Shown here one piece after another: positions 1 through 7,127 of a DNA stretch of 64,000 nucleotides; position 1 is the first letter of the stretch; each line of letters starts with the position of its first letter. The notes under the pieces were generated by a model. The model was not told the DNA's origin, did not search any database, and was given only the letters and a program-made list of their open reading frames with translations. Both the position numbers and the translations under genes were made by a program. The DNA comes from an uncultured Ignavibacteria bacterium (lineage in GTDB: Bacteria; Bacteroidota; Ignavibacteria; SZUA-365). The stretch is from positions 1 through 64,000 of the forward strand of contig CAJXVM010000018.1 of the NCBI GenBank assembly GCA_913061095.1, given 5' to 3'.

Positions 1-227
1 TAGCTGATGCCGTCCTGCCGGAAATACAGCTGCACTCCGGCGACGCGGGCGGTGAACGCGATATCCATGCGCGGATTACCGTCGGTGTCGACGACCTGTC
101 CGCGGTTCTCCTGGAAACAGACCGGGGTGTTCTTCATCAGGGCGTCGCCGTCTCCAGCGAGCGGGTTCCCGGCGAAAGCCGTCATCGCAAATACAAGTAC
201 AAGCGTTGTCGTGGCCAGCAGTTTCAT
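1..227 (-). CDS. Secreted protein with DUF7948-like N-terminus (partial, 3' end outside window)
   Basis: The ATG at 227 is preceded on the minus strand by AGGAGGACAGGACC, a strong ribosome site. The visible 75 residues begin with a signal peptide (about residues 1-19, ending AMTAFAG). They continue into the motif FQENRGQ followed by a beta-rich stretch with VQLYFRQDGIS. The ENxGQ signature is typical of the DUF7948 domain that opens many large SBBP/PKD-repeat secreted proteins in Bacteroidota and relatives. The gene runs off the left edge, so repeats and any T9SS sorting domain cannot be seen. A palindrome at 392-411 and a 13-mer at 283-295 lie upstream, and both have counterparts before the TPR gene at 438-1232. 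Family assignment is inferred from the short N-terminus only. Confidence 0.72.
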   Translation of the reverse strand, partial: MKLLATTTLVLVFAMTAFAGNPLAGDGDALMKNTPVCFQENRGQVVDTDGNPRMDIAFTARVAGVQLYFRQDGIS

Positions 228-282
228 GGTCCTGTCCTCCTGAATGGAATGCATGGTGTCGATTGATCTATGAAATGGATAC

Positions 283-295
283 AGGTATTCCATGC
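283..295. promoter_or_regulatory. Shared 13-mer upstream element, copy 1
   Basis: AGGTATTCCATGC lies 56 bp upstream of the start at 227. It matches AGGTATTTCATGC at 1270-1282, which sits 38 bp upstream of the next minus-strand gene, with one mismatch. Read on the minus strand it is GCATGRAATACCT. A shared promoter or activator element is an inference. Confidence 0.35.
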
Positions 296-391
296 GGAAT
301 GGCGCGAGACAGCAGCTCGTCCAATCGGGGAAGCATCATGATGAAGCAGGTGATGACTGCCGGAAAGGTAGGGACTCACACCGGCGGGCGC

Positions 392-411
392 AATAGGCAG
401 GTCCACCTATT
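392..411. promoter_or_regulatory. Imperfect palindrome of the AATAGG/CCTATT family, copy 1
   Basis: AATAGG at 392-397 and CCTATT at 406-411 form an inverted repeat with an 8-bp spacer. It lies 165 bp upstream of the gene starting at 227 and just past the 3' end of the TPR gene at 438. The same core recurs at 1319-1340 and 43746-43763. It is probably an operator for a dimeric regulator; the regulator is unknown. Confidence 0.5.
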
Positions 412-437
412 TTTGGATGAAAAGATGGAACGATGAA

Positions 438-1232
438 TCAGATGTCTCCGAGATCCGCGTCGAGCCGGTTGAGAAGTGCCTTCGTGCGGGCACGCTCGGT
501 TTCGGATTCCTGTTCGAGACGATTCTGCAGCTGCACCCGGATTTCCCGGAATGTCTCCGGATGCTCGCCGACGAGCTCTATGCCGGAAGCGGGATCGCGT
601 TTCACGTACCAGCGGAGAAGCACGGTTCTCCACGCCCCGTCCAGCACTGCCCGGGCGGCTGCACAGCAGGGACGACGATCGTTGGCGCACAGCTCATCAA
701 TATCGTTCCTGATCGATTCCCAGACTTCGGATGACTCAACATGGCGAATGACCTGGTTGTATGCCCGGCGCGTATTCTGGATATCTCCCCTCGCGATATA
801 GCACAGCCCGAGGTTTCCCCAGCACCATGCCATGGATTCCTTCAATGCGAGAGCACGCTCCGTTGCGATGATGGCGCTGTCAAGATCTCCAAGACAATAG
901 TATGACCAACCGAGATTTCCCCAGACCATATGATGCCCCGGGAACATATCGATCAGGGTGTGCCATGTGTTGATGCTCGGCCGGTATTCTCCAAGCTCCA
1001 TAAAGGCAAACGACAGCTGTATGAGGAGAGCGCCTCGCTGTCTCTTCAGGAGATTCTGCTCTTCCCGCAATGCAGTTTCGGCATATGCACGGGCACCGGC
1101 ATGGTCTCCGGCGTCGAGCAATTCCCAGCCGCGCTGCACGACGGGCGAATCCTGCGCCCGCAGTGACCCCGCGGCAAGAACGATGCACAGCAGCGCCATG
1201 CACACCGGGACTGCATTCTTCATCAGTCGCAT
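438..1232 (-). CDS. Secreted TPR-repeat protein
   Basis: A protein of 264 residues from the ATG at 1232, chosen because AAGG lies 7 bases upstream; 1235 and 1223 are alternatives. An N-terminal hydrophobic signal (VCMALLCIVLAAGSLRAQ) predicts export to the periplasm or outer surface. Residues from about 30 to 170 form helical TPR-like repeats with patterns such as WGNLGWSYYCLGDLDSAI and WGNLGLCYIARGDI, which normally mediate protein contacts. The C-terminal 90 residues are helical and charged with no recognised domain. It is divergent from the response regulator at 1362, and a palindrome and the 13-mer element lie in the intergenic space, so the pair may be co-regulated. Its partner is unknown. 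Confidence 0.75.
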   Translation of the reverse strand: MRLMKNAVPVCMALLCIVLAAGSLRAQDSPVVQRGWELLDAGDHAGARAYAETALREEQNLLKRQRGALLIQLSFAFMELGEYRPSINTWHTLIDMFPGHHMVWGNLGWSYYCLGDLDSAIIATERALALKESMAWCWGNLGLCYIARGDIQNTRRAYNQVIRHVESSEVWESIRNDIDELCANDRRPCCAAARAVLDGAWRTVLLRWYVKRDPASGIELVGEHPETFREIRVQLQNRLEQESETERARTKALLNRLDADLGDI

Positions 1233-1269
1233 CATCGCACCTTTTTCTCTGGTATGACAGAAGAATAAT

Positions 1270-1282
1270 AGGTATTTCATGC
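1270..1282. promoter_or_regulatory. Shared 13-mer upstream element, copy 2
   Basis: AGGTATTTCATGC lies 38 bp upstream of the TPR gene start at 1232. It differs by one base from the copy at 283-295, and both stand in the same orientation between a palindrome and a minus-strand start codon. Confidence 0.35.
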
Positions 1283-1318
1283 ATTGATTCAAAACCGCCT
1301 TTCCATCCGCGCACGGAA

Positions 1319-1340
1319 AAATAGGCAGGTCTGCCTATTT
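1319..1340. promoter_or_regulatory. Perfect palindrome of the AATAGG/CCTATT family, copy 2
   Basis: The arms AAATAGGCAG (1319-1328) and CTGCCTATTT (1331-1340) are perfectly complementary around GT. It lies 21 bp before the response regulator start at 1362 and 87 bp before the divergent TPR gene start, a position suited to autoregulation or control of both genes. The RNA could also fold, but a poly-U tail is lacking. Confidence 0.6.
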
Positions 1341-1361
1341 CCTTTGGAAATGGAGTTGTGT

Positions 1362-1778
1362 ATGATCGATATGAACCCGCTCTCCCGATCACAGGTCCAC
1401 GGTGCATTCATGCGCATCCTCATCGCCGATGACTCAGCAGACGCACGCCGGGTCCTGCACGACGCCCTCGAGGATGTCACGCGCGACATCATCGAATGTG
1501 GCAGCGGCGAGGACGCACTGCGGCTCTGTGACGCGCAGCATCCCGATCTCGTACTGATGGACATCCGCATGCCCGGCCGCGGCGGACTCTGGGCCACACA
1601 GCGCATTCTCGAACGCAATCCGACGGCCCATGTCATCGTGGTCTCACAGTTCGACCAGCGCCGCTATCGCCGCGAAGCCCTGGAATCCGGAGCCGAACGG
1701 TTTTTCCCGAAGGACAGGCTGCTGGACCTCATCGACTATATCACGCAGACGTTCCCGAATGCCAATATCCCGAACTGA
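1362..1778 (+). CDS. Single-domain response regulator (CheY-like receiver)
   Basis: A protein of 138 residues. The ATG at 1362 has GGAG six bases upstream; the ATG at 1410 has no ribosome site. The protein is a single receiver domain: acidic pair D23-D24 (ILIADDS), phosphoacceptor D67 (LVLMDIRMPG) and conserved K117 (FFPKDRL). There is no output domain, so it probably acts by phosphotransfer or protein contact. It lies 84 bp upstream of a TPR sensor kinase on the same strand, which makes that kinase a plausible partner, though the kinase already has a NarL-type partner downstream. The perfect palindrome at 1319-1340 sits directly in front of it. Confidence 0.88.
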   Translation: MIDMNPLSRSQVHGAFMRILIADDSADARRVLHDALEDVTRDIIECGSGEDALRLCDAQHPDLVLMDIRMPGRGGLWATQRILERNPTAHVIVVSQFDQRRYRREALESGAERFFPKDRLLDLIDYITQTFPNANIPN

Positions 1779-1862
1779 GCGCCCGAAGACGGACCCGCAT
1801 TCTTGACATTCACCTGTTGTTTTCCGTTTATTTCCTCGTCGAACAGTACCGTTCCGTATTCC

Positions 1863-4283
1863 ATGCCACTGCAACGCATCATCTCCGGACTTGCCGTCGC
1901 GCTGGCGATCATGGCACTCACCTGCACCGCTCCCGCCCAGCGGGCGGCGATCGACAGCCTGAAACGGCTCGCGGCGACCGCAGCAGACGACTCCGTCCGC
2001 ATGCGCGCGTATTACAGTCTCTCGGACCGCCTGCAGTACAGCGACGTCGATTCGGCTCTGGCCTGCGCGCGGAAAGGCCTTGCCATCGCGGAGCGCCGCG
2101 GAAGCAGGTGGTGGATCGCGGGCGGGCTTCGGCTGGCGGGACTGGCGCTGCTGGAGCAGGGCTCTCCTTCGCGCGCCATGGAAGCGTTCCGCCGCAGCAA
2201 GGCCGTCTACGAAGAATTTGGAAATACAGACCGCATCGCAACCGTCCGGCAGAATATCGGAAAGACATTCTGGCGGCAGGGCATCTATGACAGTGCGATC
2301 ACACACCTGTCCGCCGCATGCAGAACGTTCCGGGAACTGGACGATGAAGAAGCGCTCGCGGGAGCGCTGATGGGGCTGGGCGCGGTCTACTACGAATCGG
2401 GCGACCTGCCGAAGGCCTTCGAGCTCACACACAGGAGCTGGAAAATATACGATACGCTCGGTGACCGCTTCAATGTCGCGCAGTGCCTGGTCAACATGGC
2501 AAATATCTACAGCCTGCAGCAGAAGCTCGGCAAGGCACAGGAACACCTGATACGCGCCCTGAAAATCTGCGAGGATCTCGGAGAACGGGGTATCGCCGCG
2601 AAATGCCTGGGGAATCTCGGGTACATCAACCTGCATGCCGGAAAGTACGAGCGCGCAAAGCGCTACAACGAGCGCAGTCTCGCCATCTTCCGCGATCTCG
2701 GCATAACACCCAGCATCGCCATCTGCCTGAATGTTCTGGGGAATATCCTTGTCCGTCAGGACTCCCTTCGCCGGGGAGTCGAGTATCTGGAAGAAGCCCT
2801 CGCACTGGAAGAAGAGATCGGTCGCACGCACGGTCTCGCGGTCGGACACTGCGACATCGGCGGCCACTATTATCGCATCGCGGAATATGAAAAAAGCGAA
2901 CGGCACCTGCGCCGGGCGCTGGAAATTGCCGAGCGCATCGGTGCCGTGCACAATATCGGCTGCGCCCTGCAGCAGCTGCATCAGACGCTCTTCGCGCTCG
3001 GGAAGACGCGGGAGGCCTACCGCGTGCAGGCGCGGTGGAACGCCCTGCAGGACAGCATCACGGCGGCCGAGAACAGGCAGGAATTCAACGATCTGCAGGC
3101 GAAATACGAAACCGATCGGCGGGATCACAAGATCATTCTGCTCGAGAAGGACAACGCCCTGCAGAAAATGGAAGTGGAGCGCCAGCAGGCCGTGGTCGCC
3201 CGGCAGCGGCTCGAGGCGCAGGACCGCGAACAGCGTCTCACCCTCCTGCAGAACAGGCAGGAAATCCAGCAGCTGCGCATTGCGCGGACGGAGGAGGAGT
3301 TGCAGCGGCAGAAGGCCGAGTCGCAGGCGCAGAAAAGCGAACTCGAGCGCGCCCGCACGGACCAGGAACTGAAGGCCACGCTGCTCGCACGCGAAAAGCT
3401 CATCCGCAACGTGAGTATCAGCGGCGTCGTGCTTGTCCTGATCATCGCTGCGCTCCTGTTCAAGCGCTATCGCGACCGCCGCACCGCCTCCGATCTCCGT
3501 GCCGAGGCGGCCGAGGCCCGCGCGGAAGCCGCCGACGCCGCGGCGCTGCGCATGCGGGCGGAGCATGAACGGCGCAGCCGTGAGGCGCAGGAACGATTCT
3601 CCCGCCGCCTCATCGGAGCGCAGGAGGAGGAACGACAGCGCATCGCCGGCGAACTCCACGACAGCCTCGCCCAGAAGCTCATTGTCATACAGAACCGCAC
3701 ACAGCTTGCGCTGCGGAAAAACAGGGAGAACCCAGACTATCTCGCCAGCCAGATCGAAGACATCTCGGGCACGGCGGTGGAGGCCCTGGCCGAAGTGCGC
3801 GGCATTTCCCATGAGCTGCGTCCCCCGCTGCTCGAACGCTTCGGCCTCGGCGGCACGGTCGAGGAAATGATCGCGGAACTCGATGAAGCGACATCCGTGA
3901 AATGGACCGCGGAAGTGGATATCCCCGAGGGCAGTGTCGATCCCGACAGCCAGATCAGCGCCTACCGCATCATCCAGGAAAGTGTGACGAACATTCTCCG
4001 CCATGCGGATGCGTCGCATGCATCGATCCGGCTCACAGAGAATGACGGACGTATCGATATCCGCATCGAGGACGATGGAAACGGCTTCGATACTGAAACG
4101 GCGCAGCAGTCCGACGGACTCGGCATGAAGAGCATGCAGGAGCGCGCGCGACTGCTTGGCGGTGAGCTGACCGTGCAGTCCGAACCCGGCCTTGGCACGC
4201 GCGTGCACCTCGTTCTGCCCGTCCGGCAAAACACGCCGGAATCCTCCGTCATTCAACAGCCCGGCACGAAGGAGAACGCATGA
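1863..4283 (+). CDS. TPR-containing sensor histidine kinase, HisKA_3 (NarX-type)
   Basis: A protein of 806 residues. I take the ATG at 1863 because it opens directly into a signal-like segment (MPLQRIISGLAVALAIMAL); an in-frame start at 1803 is possible and neither has a clear ribosome site. Order of parts: exported TPR sensor region (about 35-410), long coiled coil rich in E/Q/K (about 410-512), one membrane span (about 515-540, VSISGVVLVLIIAALLF), HisKA_3 dimerisation domain with GELHDSLAQ and phospho-acceptor H599, and HATPase_c (about 700-790) with N box ESVTNILRHA, DDGNGF and GLGMKSM. The periplasmic TPR array is the likely input module. The stop overlaps the next start (ATGA), so kinase and regulator are translationally coupled. 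Confidence 0.92.
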   Translation: MPLQRIISGLAVALAIMALTCTAPAQRAAIDSLKRLAATAADDSVRMRAYYSLSDRLQYSDVDSALACARKGLAIAERRGSRWWIAGGLRLAGLALLEQGSPSRAMEAFRRSKAVYEEFGNTDRIATVRQNIGKTFWRQGIYDSAITHLSAACRTFRELDDEEALAGALMGLGAVYYESGDLPKAFELTHRSWKIYDTLGDRFNVAQCLVNMANIYSLQQKLGKAQEHLIRALKICEDLGERGIAAKCLGNLGYINLHAGKYERAKRYNERSLAIFRDLGITPSIAICLNVLGNILVRQDSLRRGVEYLEEALALEEEIGRTHGLAVGHCDIGGHYYRIAEYEKSERHLRRALEIAERIGAVHNIGCALQQLHQTLFALGKTREAYRVQARWNALQDSITAAENRQEFNDLQAKYETDRRDHKIILLEKDNALQKMEVERQQAVVARQRLEAQDREQRLTLLQNRQEIQQLRIARTEEELQRQKAESQAQKSELERARTDQELKATLLAREKLIRNVSISGVVLVLIIAALLFKRYRDRRTASDLRAEAAEARAEAADAAALRMRAEHERRSREAQERFSRRLIGAQEEERQRIAGELHDSLAQKLIVIQNRTQLALRKNRENPDYLASQIEDISGTAVEALAEVRGISHELRPPLLERFGLGGTVEEMIAELDEATSVKWTAEVDIPEGSVDPDSQISAYRIIQESVTNILRHADASHASIRLTENDGRIDIRIEDDGNGFDTETAQQSDGLGMKSMQERARLLGGELTVQSEPGLGTRVHLVLPVRQNTPESSVIQQPGTKENA

Positions 4284-4966
4284 CTGCATCGAACAATCCC
4301 ATCCGGGTCATCATCGCCGACGATCACCCGCTCCTTCGCAGTGGCCTGCGGGAAACGCTGGAGCAGGACGATGTCATCGACGTCATCCATGAGGCGGGAG
4401 ACGGCGTCGAAGCACTGGCGACAATCCGCCGCCATCGGCCCGACATCGCCATTCTCGACATCGAGATGCCGGGAATGAACGGGCTCGATATCGTCCGCAC
4501 CCTCCGCGGCGAAGCGCATCCCACACGCATCATCATTCTGACCATCCACCGTTCGAAGCGCCTCTTCGACAAGATGCAGGAGCTGGGTGTCGACGGATAT
4601 ATATTGAAGGAAAGCTCCGTCGGAGACATCCTCGACGGCATTCTTTCGGTGTATCACGGGGAACAGTTCATCAGCCCCGTCCTCGCGGCGGGGATGTTCC
4701 GCGATCCATCCCCCATTCCCATTGACGGCTGTCCCGATCTCGGTGTGCTCAGCCGCGCGGAACGACGCGTGCTGCGTCTTGTCGCCGAGAACCGCACAAG
4801 CCGCGAGATCGCGGACATCCTCTGCATCAGCCAGCACACTGTCACCCGCCACCGCGAACACATAGCGGGCAAGCTCGATCTGCATGGCAACTTCGCGCTC
4901 ATGCGATTCTGTCTGGAGCATAACGCTTACATCATGGATGCGCTCGGCAAAACGACCCTGAACTGA
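4280..4966 (+). CDS. NarL/FixJ-family response regulator
   Basis: A protein of 228 residues with a receiver domain at 8-125 (acidic pair D14-D15, phosphoacceptor D60 in ILDIEMPG, K110 in GYILKES). A LuxR-type helix-turn-helix follows at about 157-215 (LSRAERRVLRLVAENRTSREIADIL, then HTVTRHREHIAGKL). It overlaps the upstream kinase by 4 bases and is almost certainly its cognate regulator. Its stop is 8 bp from the convergent caspase operon end at 4975, with no obvious terminator between them. Its DNA targets are unknown; the palindromes at 392 and 1319 are candidates only. Confidence 0.93.
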   Translation: MTASNNPIRVIIADDHPLLRSGLRETLEQDDVIDVIHEAGDGVEALATIRRHRPDIAILDIEMPGMNGLDIVRTLRGEAHPTRIIILTIHRSKRLFDKMQELGVDGYILKESSVGDILDGILSVYHGEQFISPVLAAGMFRDPSPIPIDGCPDLGVLSRAERRVLRLVAENRTSREIADILCISQHTVTRHREHIAGKLDLHGNFALMRFCLEHNAYIMDALGKTTLN

Positions 4967-4974
4967 TCGAAGTG

Positions 4975-6615
4975 TCAATTCCTGGGCGGTGCCGCTTTCA
5001 CAACCACGGAGATGGGAATCGACCGGTCCCAGTTGCCGATGGCGGTCGGATGCTGCTGGTTCTCGGTGTCGCGCTGCACCCTGTCGGAAACGTAGTCCAC
5101 CAGTTCTCCCAGCTTGACGAACCGGTCGGCATCCCTGTCGGCGGCTCCCTCGATGCCCTCGATCAGATACCAGGTGAACACGCCGTGCCCGCCCCCCCAT
5201 CTCTTCGCCTCGTGTGATTTCTCGTACACTTCGCTCGCGCTGAACAGCAATCTCCCCTCCCGGGCGGAAGCGGTCTCGTAAAGGAAACGCCCGATGCTCA
5301 CCGAATCCTCGGAATCCCTGCGCGCAAGGGAAGAGGAAACGGCGCCGCCGTGACAGGCGTCGAAAAAGCCGATGACCTTGCCGGCGCCGACATAATTATT
5401 AAGGGCGAAGTTTATATCCGCCTGCGGAAGCGCCGTGCTGCCGAGACTGGTCGGATCGCTGTCGTAGGGAAGGAAATAATAGAGATCCCGCCGCAGCGGA
5501 TCCGAGGTGCCGTGCCCGGCGAAAAAGATGATGAAAATGTCGTCGCGGACGGTGCGTTTCGAGAACTCGAACAGCGCATAGCGTATCTGCCGGTACGTCG
5601 CTTCCTCGTTGCGCAGCAGCAGGATATTCTCACGCGGCACGCCGCGGCCTCCGCGCGCGATCGGACGCTGGAGGTAATCCGCGAAACTCTGCGCGTCGTC
5701 GTCGGCATACTGCAGCTGCGTGATCCCCTGATGTTCGTAATCCGAAATCCCGATGACGACGGCGAACACCTGGTTCCGCAGCTGCTGCATCTCCTTCGGA
5801 ACGGCACTGCCTCCGTCCTCCGGCATGCGCCGTATCCTGATCGTCTCGATGCCCGCATTCTCGTAGGGATCGAGCGCCTCGATCTCGATGAGGTTATCTC
5901 CGAAGGTCAGCAGGACGTCCTTCTCAAAGCCCAGTCCGCCGGGACGCAGCGTGGGCTGCGCCTCCAGGCCGTTGACGTACACGATGGCGACGCCGCTGCT
6001 GTCGGATGCCTCGCCGCGAATCGTCAGTTTCGACGCCGTGGTGAGGATGACCTCTCCGAGCGAATCCGACGTGACGATGGCCTGCTCGTCGTCGAACGCG
6101 TAGAGGCGCACGCGCGGCGGACGCCGGTCAAGCGGAGCGCGACCGGGCCGGGCCTGCTGCCGGACCGCAAAAACACAGGGGTCGGTCTGCACCAGGAGTA
6201 TGCCCGAAGAGTCGCGGATCTCGGCGTGGAAGCGCATGTCTCCCGACTGCGCGTCGTCGCTGGCCTGCACGGGGATCTCGAGCGTGATCGAACCGCCCGC
6301 ATCGATTCCGTGAAACGCGGGAATTTCCTCGATGTGTACGCCATACGGTACGGCGGCAGGGACGAGACTGACCAGCGTGCTGTCGGCTTTGCCGTTCCCC
6401 TGGTTCGCGATCGTCAGCAGTATGTGACCACGCTCCCCCGCTTCGAGGATCCCGTTCTCCGAGGCGTCGCGGAAACGGAGTTCGCCGCGCAGCACCGGAT
6501 ACGGTTTGACCGAGAAGCTGATCCGCACATTGCCGGCGTCATCCTGCGCCGCCGCGAACGCCGGGAGCATCAGCAGGGAGAGGAAGATCATCGCTATGGA
6601 TCTCACGCTGCGCAT
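4975..6615 (-). CDS. Secreted caspase-like (peptidase C14) protein
   Basis: A protein of 546 residues. The ATG at 6615 follows GGGGGAG by 8 bases and begins 2 bp after the preceding stop; GTG at 6624 would overlap. A signal peptide (IAMIFLSLLMLPAFAAAQ) is followed by a CARDB-like Ig domain (about 35-120, NGILEAGERGHILLTIANQG). A second beta domain spans about 190-265 (IRGEASDSSGVAIVYVNG). The caspase fold from about 285 has catalytic His368 (FFAGHGTSD) and Cys421 (FFDACHGG). Orthocaspase-type proteins cleave after basic residues in known cases; this one is predicted to act outside the cytoplasm. It is the last gene of a three-gene operon. No T9SS sorting domain is seen at its end. Confidence 0.88.
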   Translation of the reverse strand: MRSVRSIAMIFLSLLMLPAFAAAQDDAGNVRISFSVKPYPVLRGELRFRDASENGILEAGERGHILLTIANQGNGKADSTLVSLVPAAVPYGVHIEEIPAFHGIDAGGSITLEIPVQASDDAQSGDMRFHAEIRDSSGILLVQTDPCVFAVRQQARPGRAPLDRRPPRVRLYAFDDEQAIVTSDSLGEVILTTASKLTIRGEASDSSGVAIVYVNGLEAQPTLRPGGLGFEKDVLLTFGDNLIEIEALDPYENAGIETIRIRRMPEDGGSAVPKEMQQLRNQVFAVVIGISDYEHQGITQLQYADDDAQSFADYLQRPIARGGRGVPRENILLLRNEEATYRQIRYALFEFSKRTVRDDIFIIFFAGHGTSDPLRRDLYYFLPYDSDPTSLGSTALPQADINFALNNYVGAGKVIGFFDACHGGAVSSSLARRDSEDSVSIGRFLYETASAREGRLLFSASEVYEKSHEAKRWGGGHGVFTWYLIEGIEGAADRDADRFVKLGELVDYVSDRVQRDTENQQHPTAIGNWDRSIPISVVVKAAPPRN

Positions 6616-6617
6616 GC

Positions 6618-7121
6618 TCACCACTCCCCCGGCCGGCCGCTGGGATCGGGAAATTCCGAAGGCTCCTCCTCACCGGAGAGGAGAAAATACACGGTCGCGC
6701 CCACGGCGGCCGCGGCGCCCACCAGGTACGGCGTGTATTTCTGGAAAAAACCGATTGAATACCCCGCCTCGAATCGCAGTGCGAGCTGCGCGGAGGGGTC
6801 GATGCCGTTCGGGAAATCCTCGGCGAGATCCCACTCGATCACCTTGCCGCGTCCGGGCGCGACATCATCGCCGATATCCCCGCGCATCCCCTTCGGCGCG
6901 TAGGAATACGACGGATCATCCTTCTTCCGCAGCATCAGCCGGATGTCATACCCGTCATCCTCCCCGACGAGGTCGTAGGTGATTTTCAGCTTCGCGTAGG
7001 TCTGCTCGAAGTTGACGTTTGTCATAACCACACCCTGGGCATGCGCACGCGGCGAGGCGAATCCGGCGAACAGCCAGACCGCGAACAGAACACATACCGA
7101 TATGGAAACGCTTCGCATCAT
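6618..7121 (-). CDS. Small exported protein with Ig-like GxxKxIxWD domain and C-terminal hydrophobic segment
   Basis: A protein of 167 residues from the ATG at 7121 (7118 also possible), 6 bp after the stop of the giant upstream gene. A signal peptide (VCVLFAVWLFAGFASPRAHAQ) is followed by a beta domain. In it VNFEQTYAKLKITYDLVG and GDIGDDVAPGRGKVIEWD resemble the small Ig-like domain often found beside surface proteins in Bacteroidota, with GxxKxIxWD as its hallmark. A hydrophobic stretch near residues 130-150 (TPYLVGAAAAVGATVYFLL) could anchor it in a membrane. It sits between the giant repeat protein and the caspase-like protease, so it may be an adaptor of the operon. The function is not known. 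Confidence 0.75.
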   Translation of the reverse strand: MMRSVSISVCVLFAVWLFAGFASPRAHAQGVVMTNVNFEQTYAKLKITYDLVGEDDGYDIRLMLRKKDDPSYSYAPKGMRGDIGDDVAPGRGKVIEWDLAEDFPNGIDPSAQLALRFEAGYSIGFFQKYTPYLVGAAAAVGATVYFLLSGEEEPSEFPDPSGRPGEW

Positions 7122-7127
7122 GCGGAC

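Noticed and set aside
1644-4289. An 881-codon frame on the minus strand opposite the TPR kinase
   Set aside because: It is a shadow of the GC-rich codon use of the kinase gene; it has no ribosome site or known domain, and the sense frame is a clear kinase.
5350-6903. A 517-codon plus-strand frame opposite the caspase-like gene
   Set aside because: It lies antisense to clear caspase and Ig domains and spans two real genes; low-complexity basic composition.
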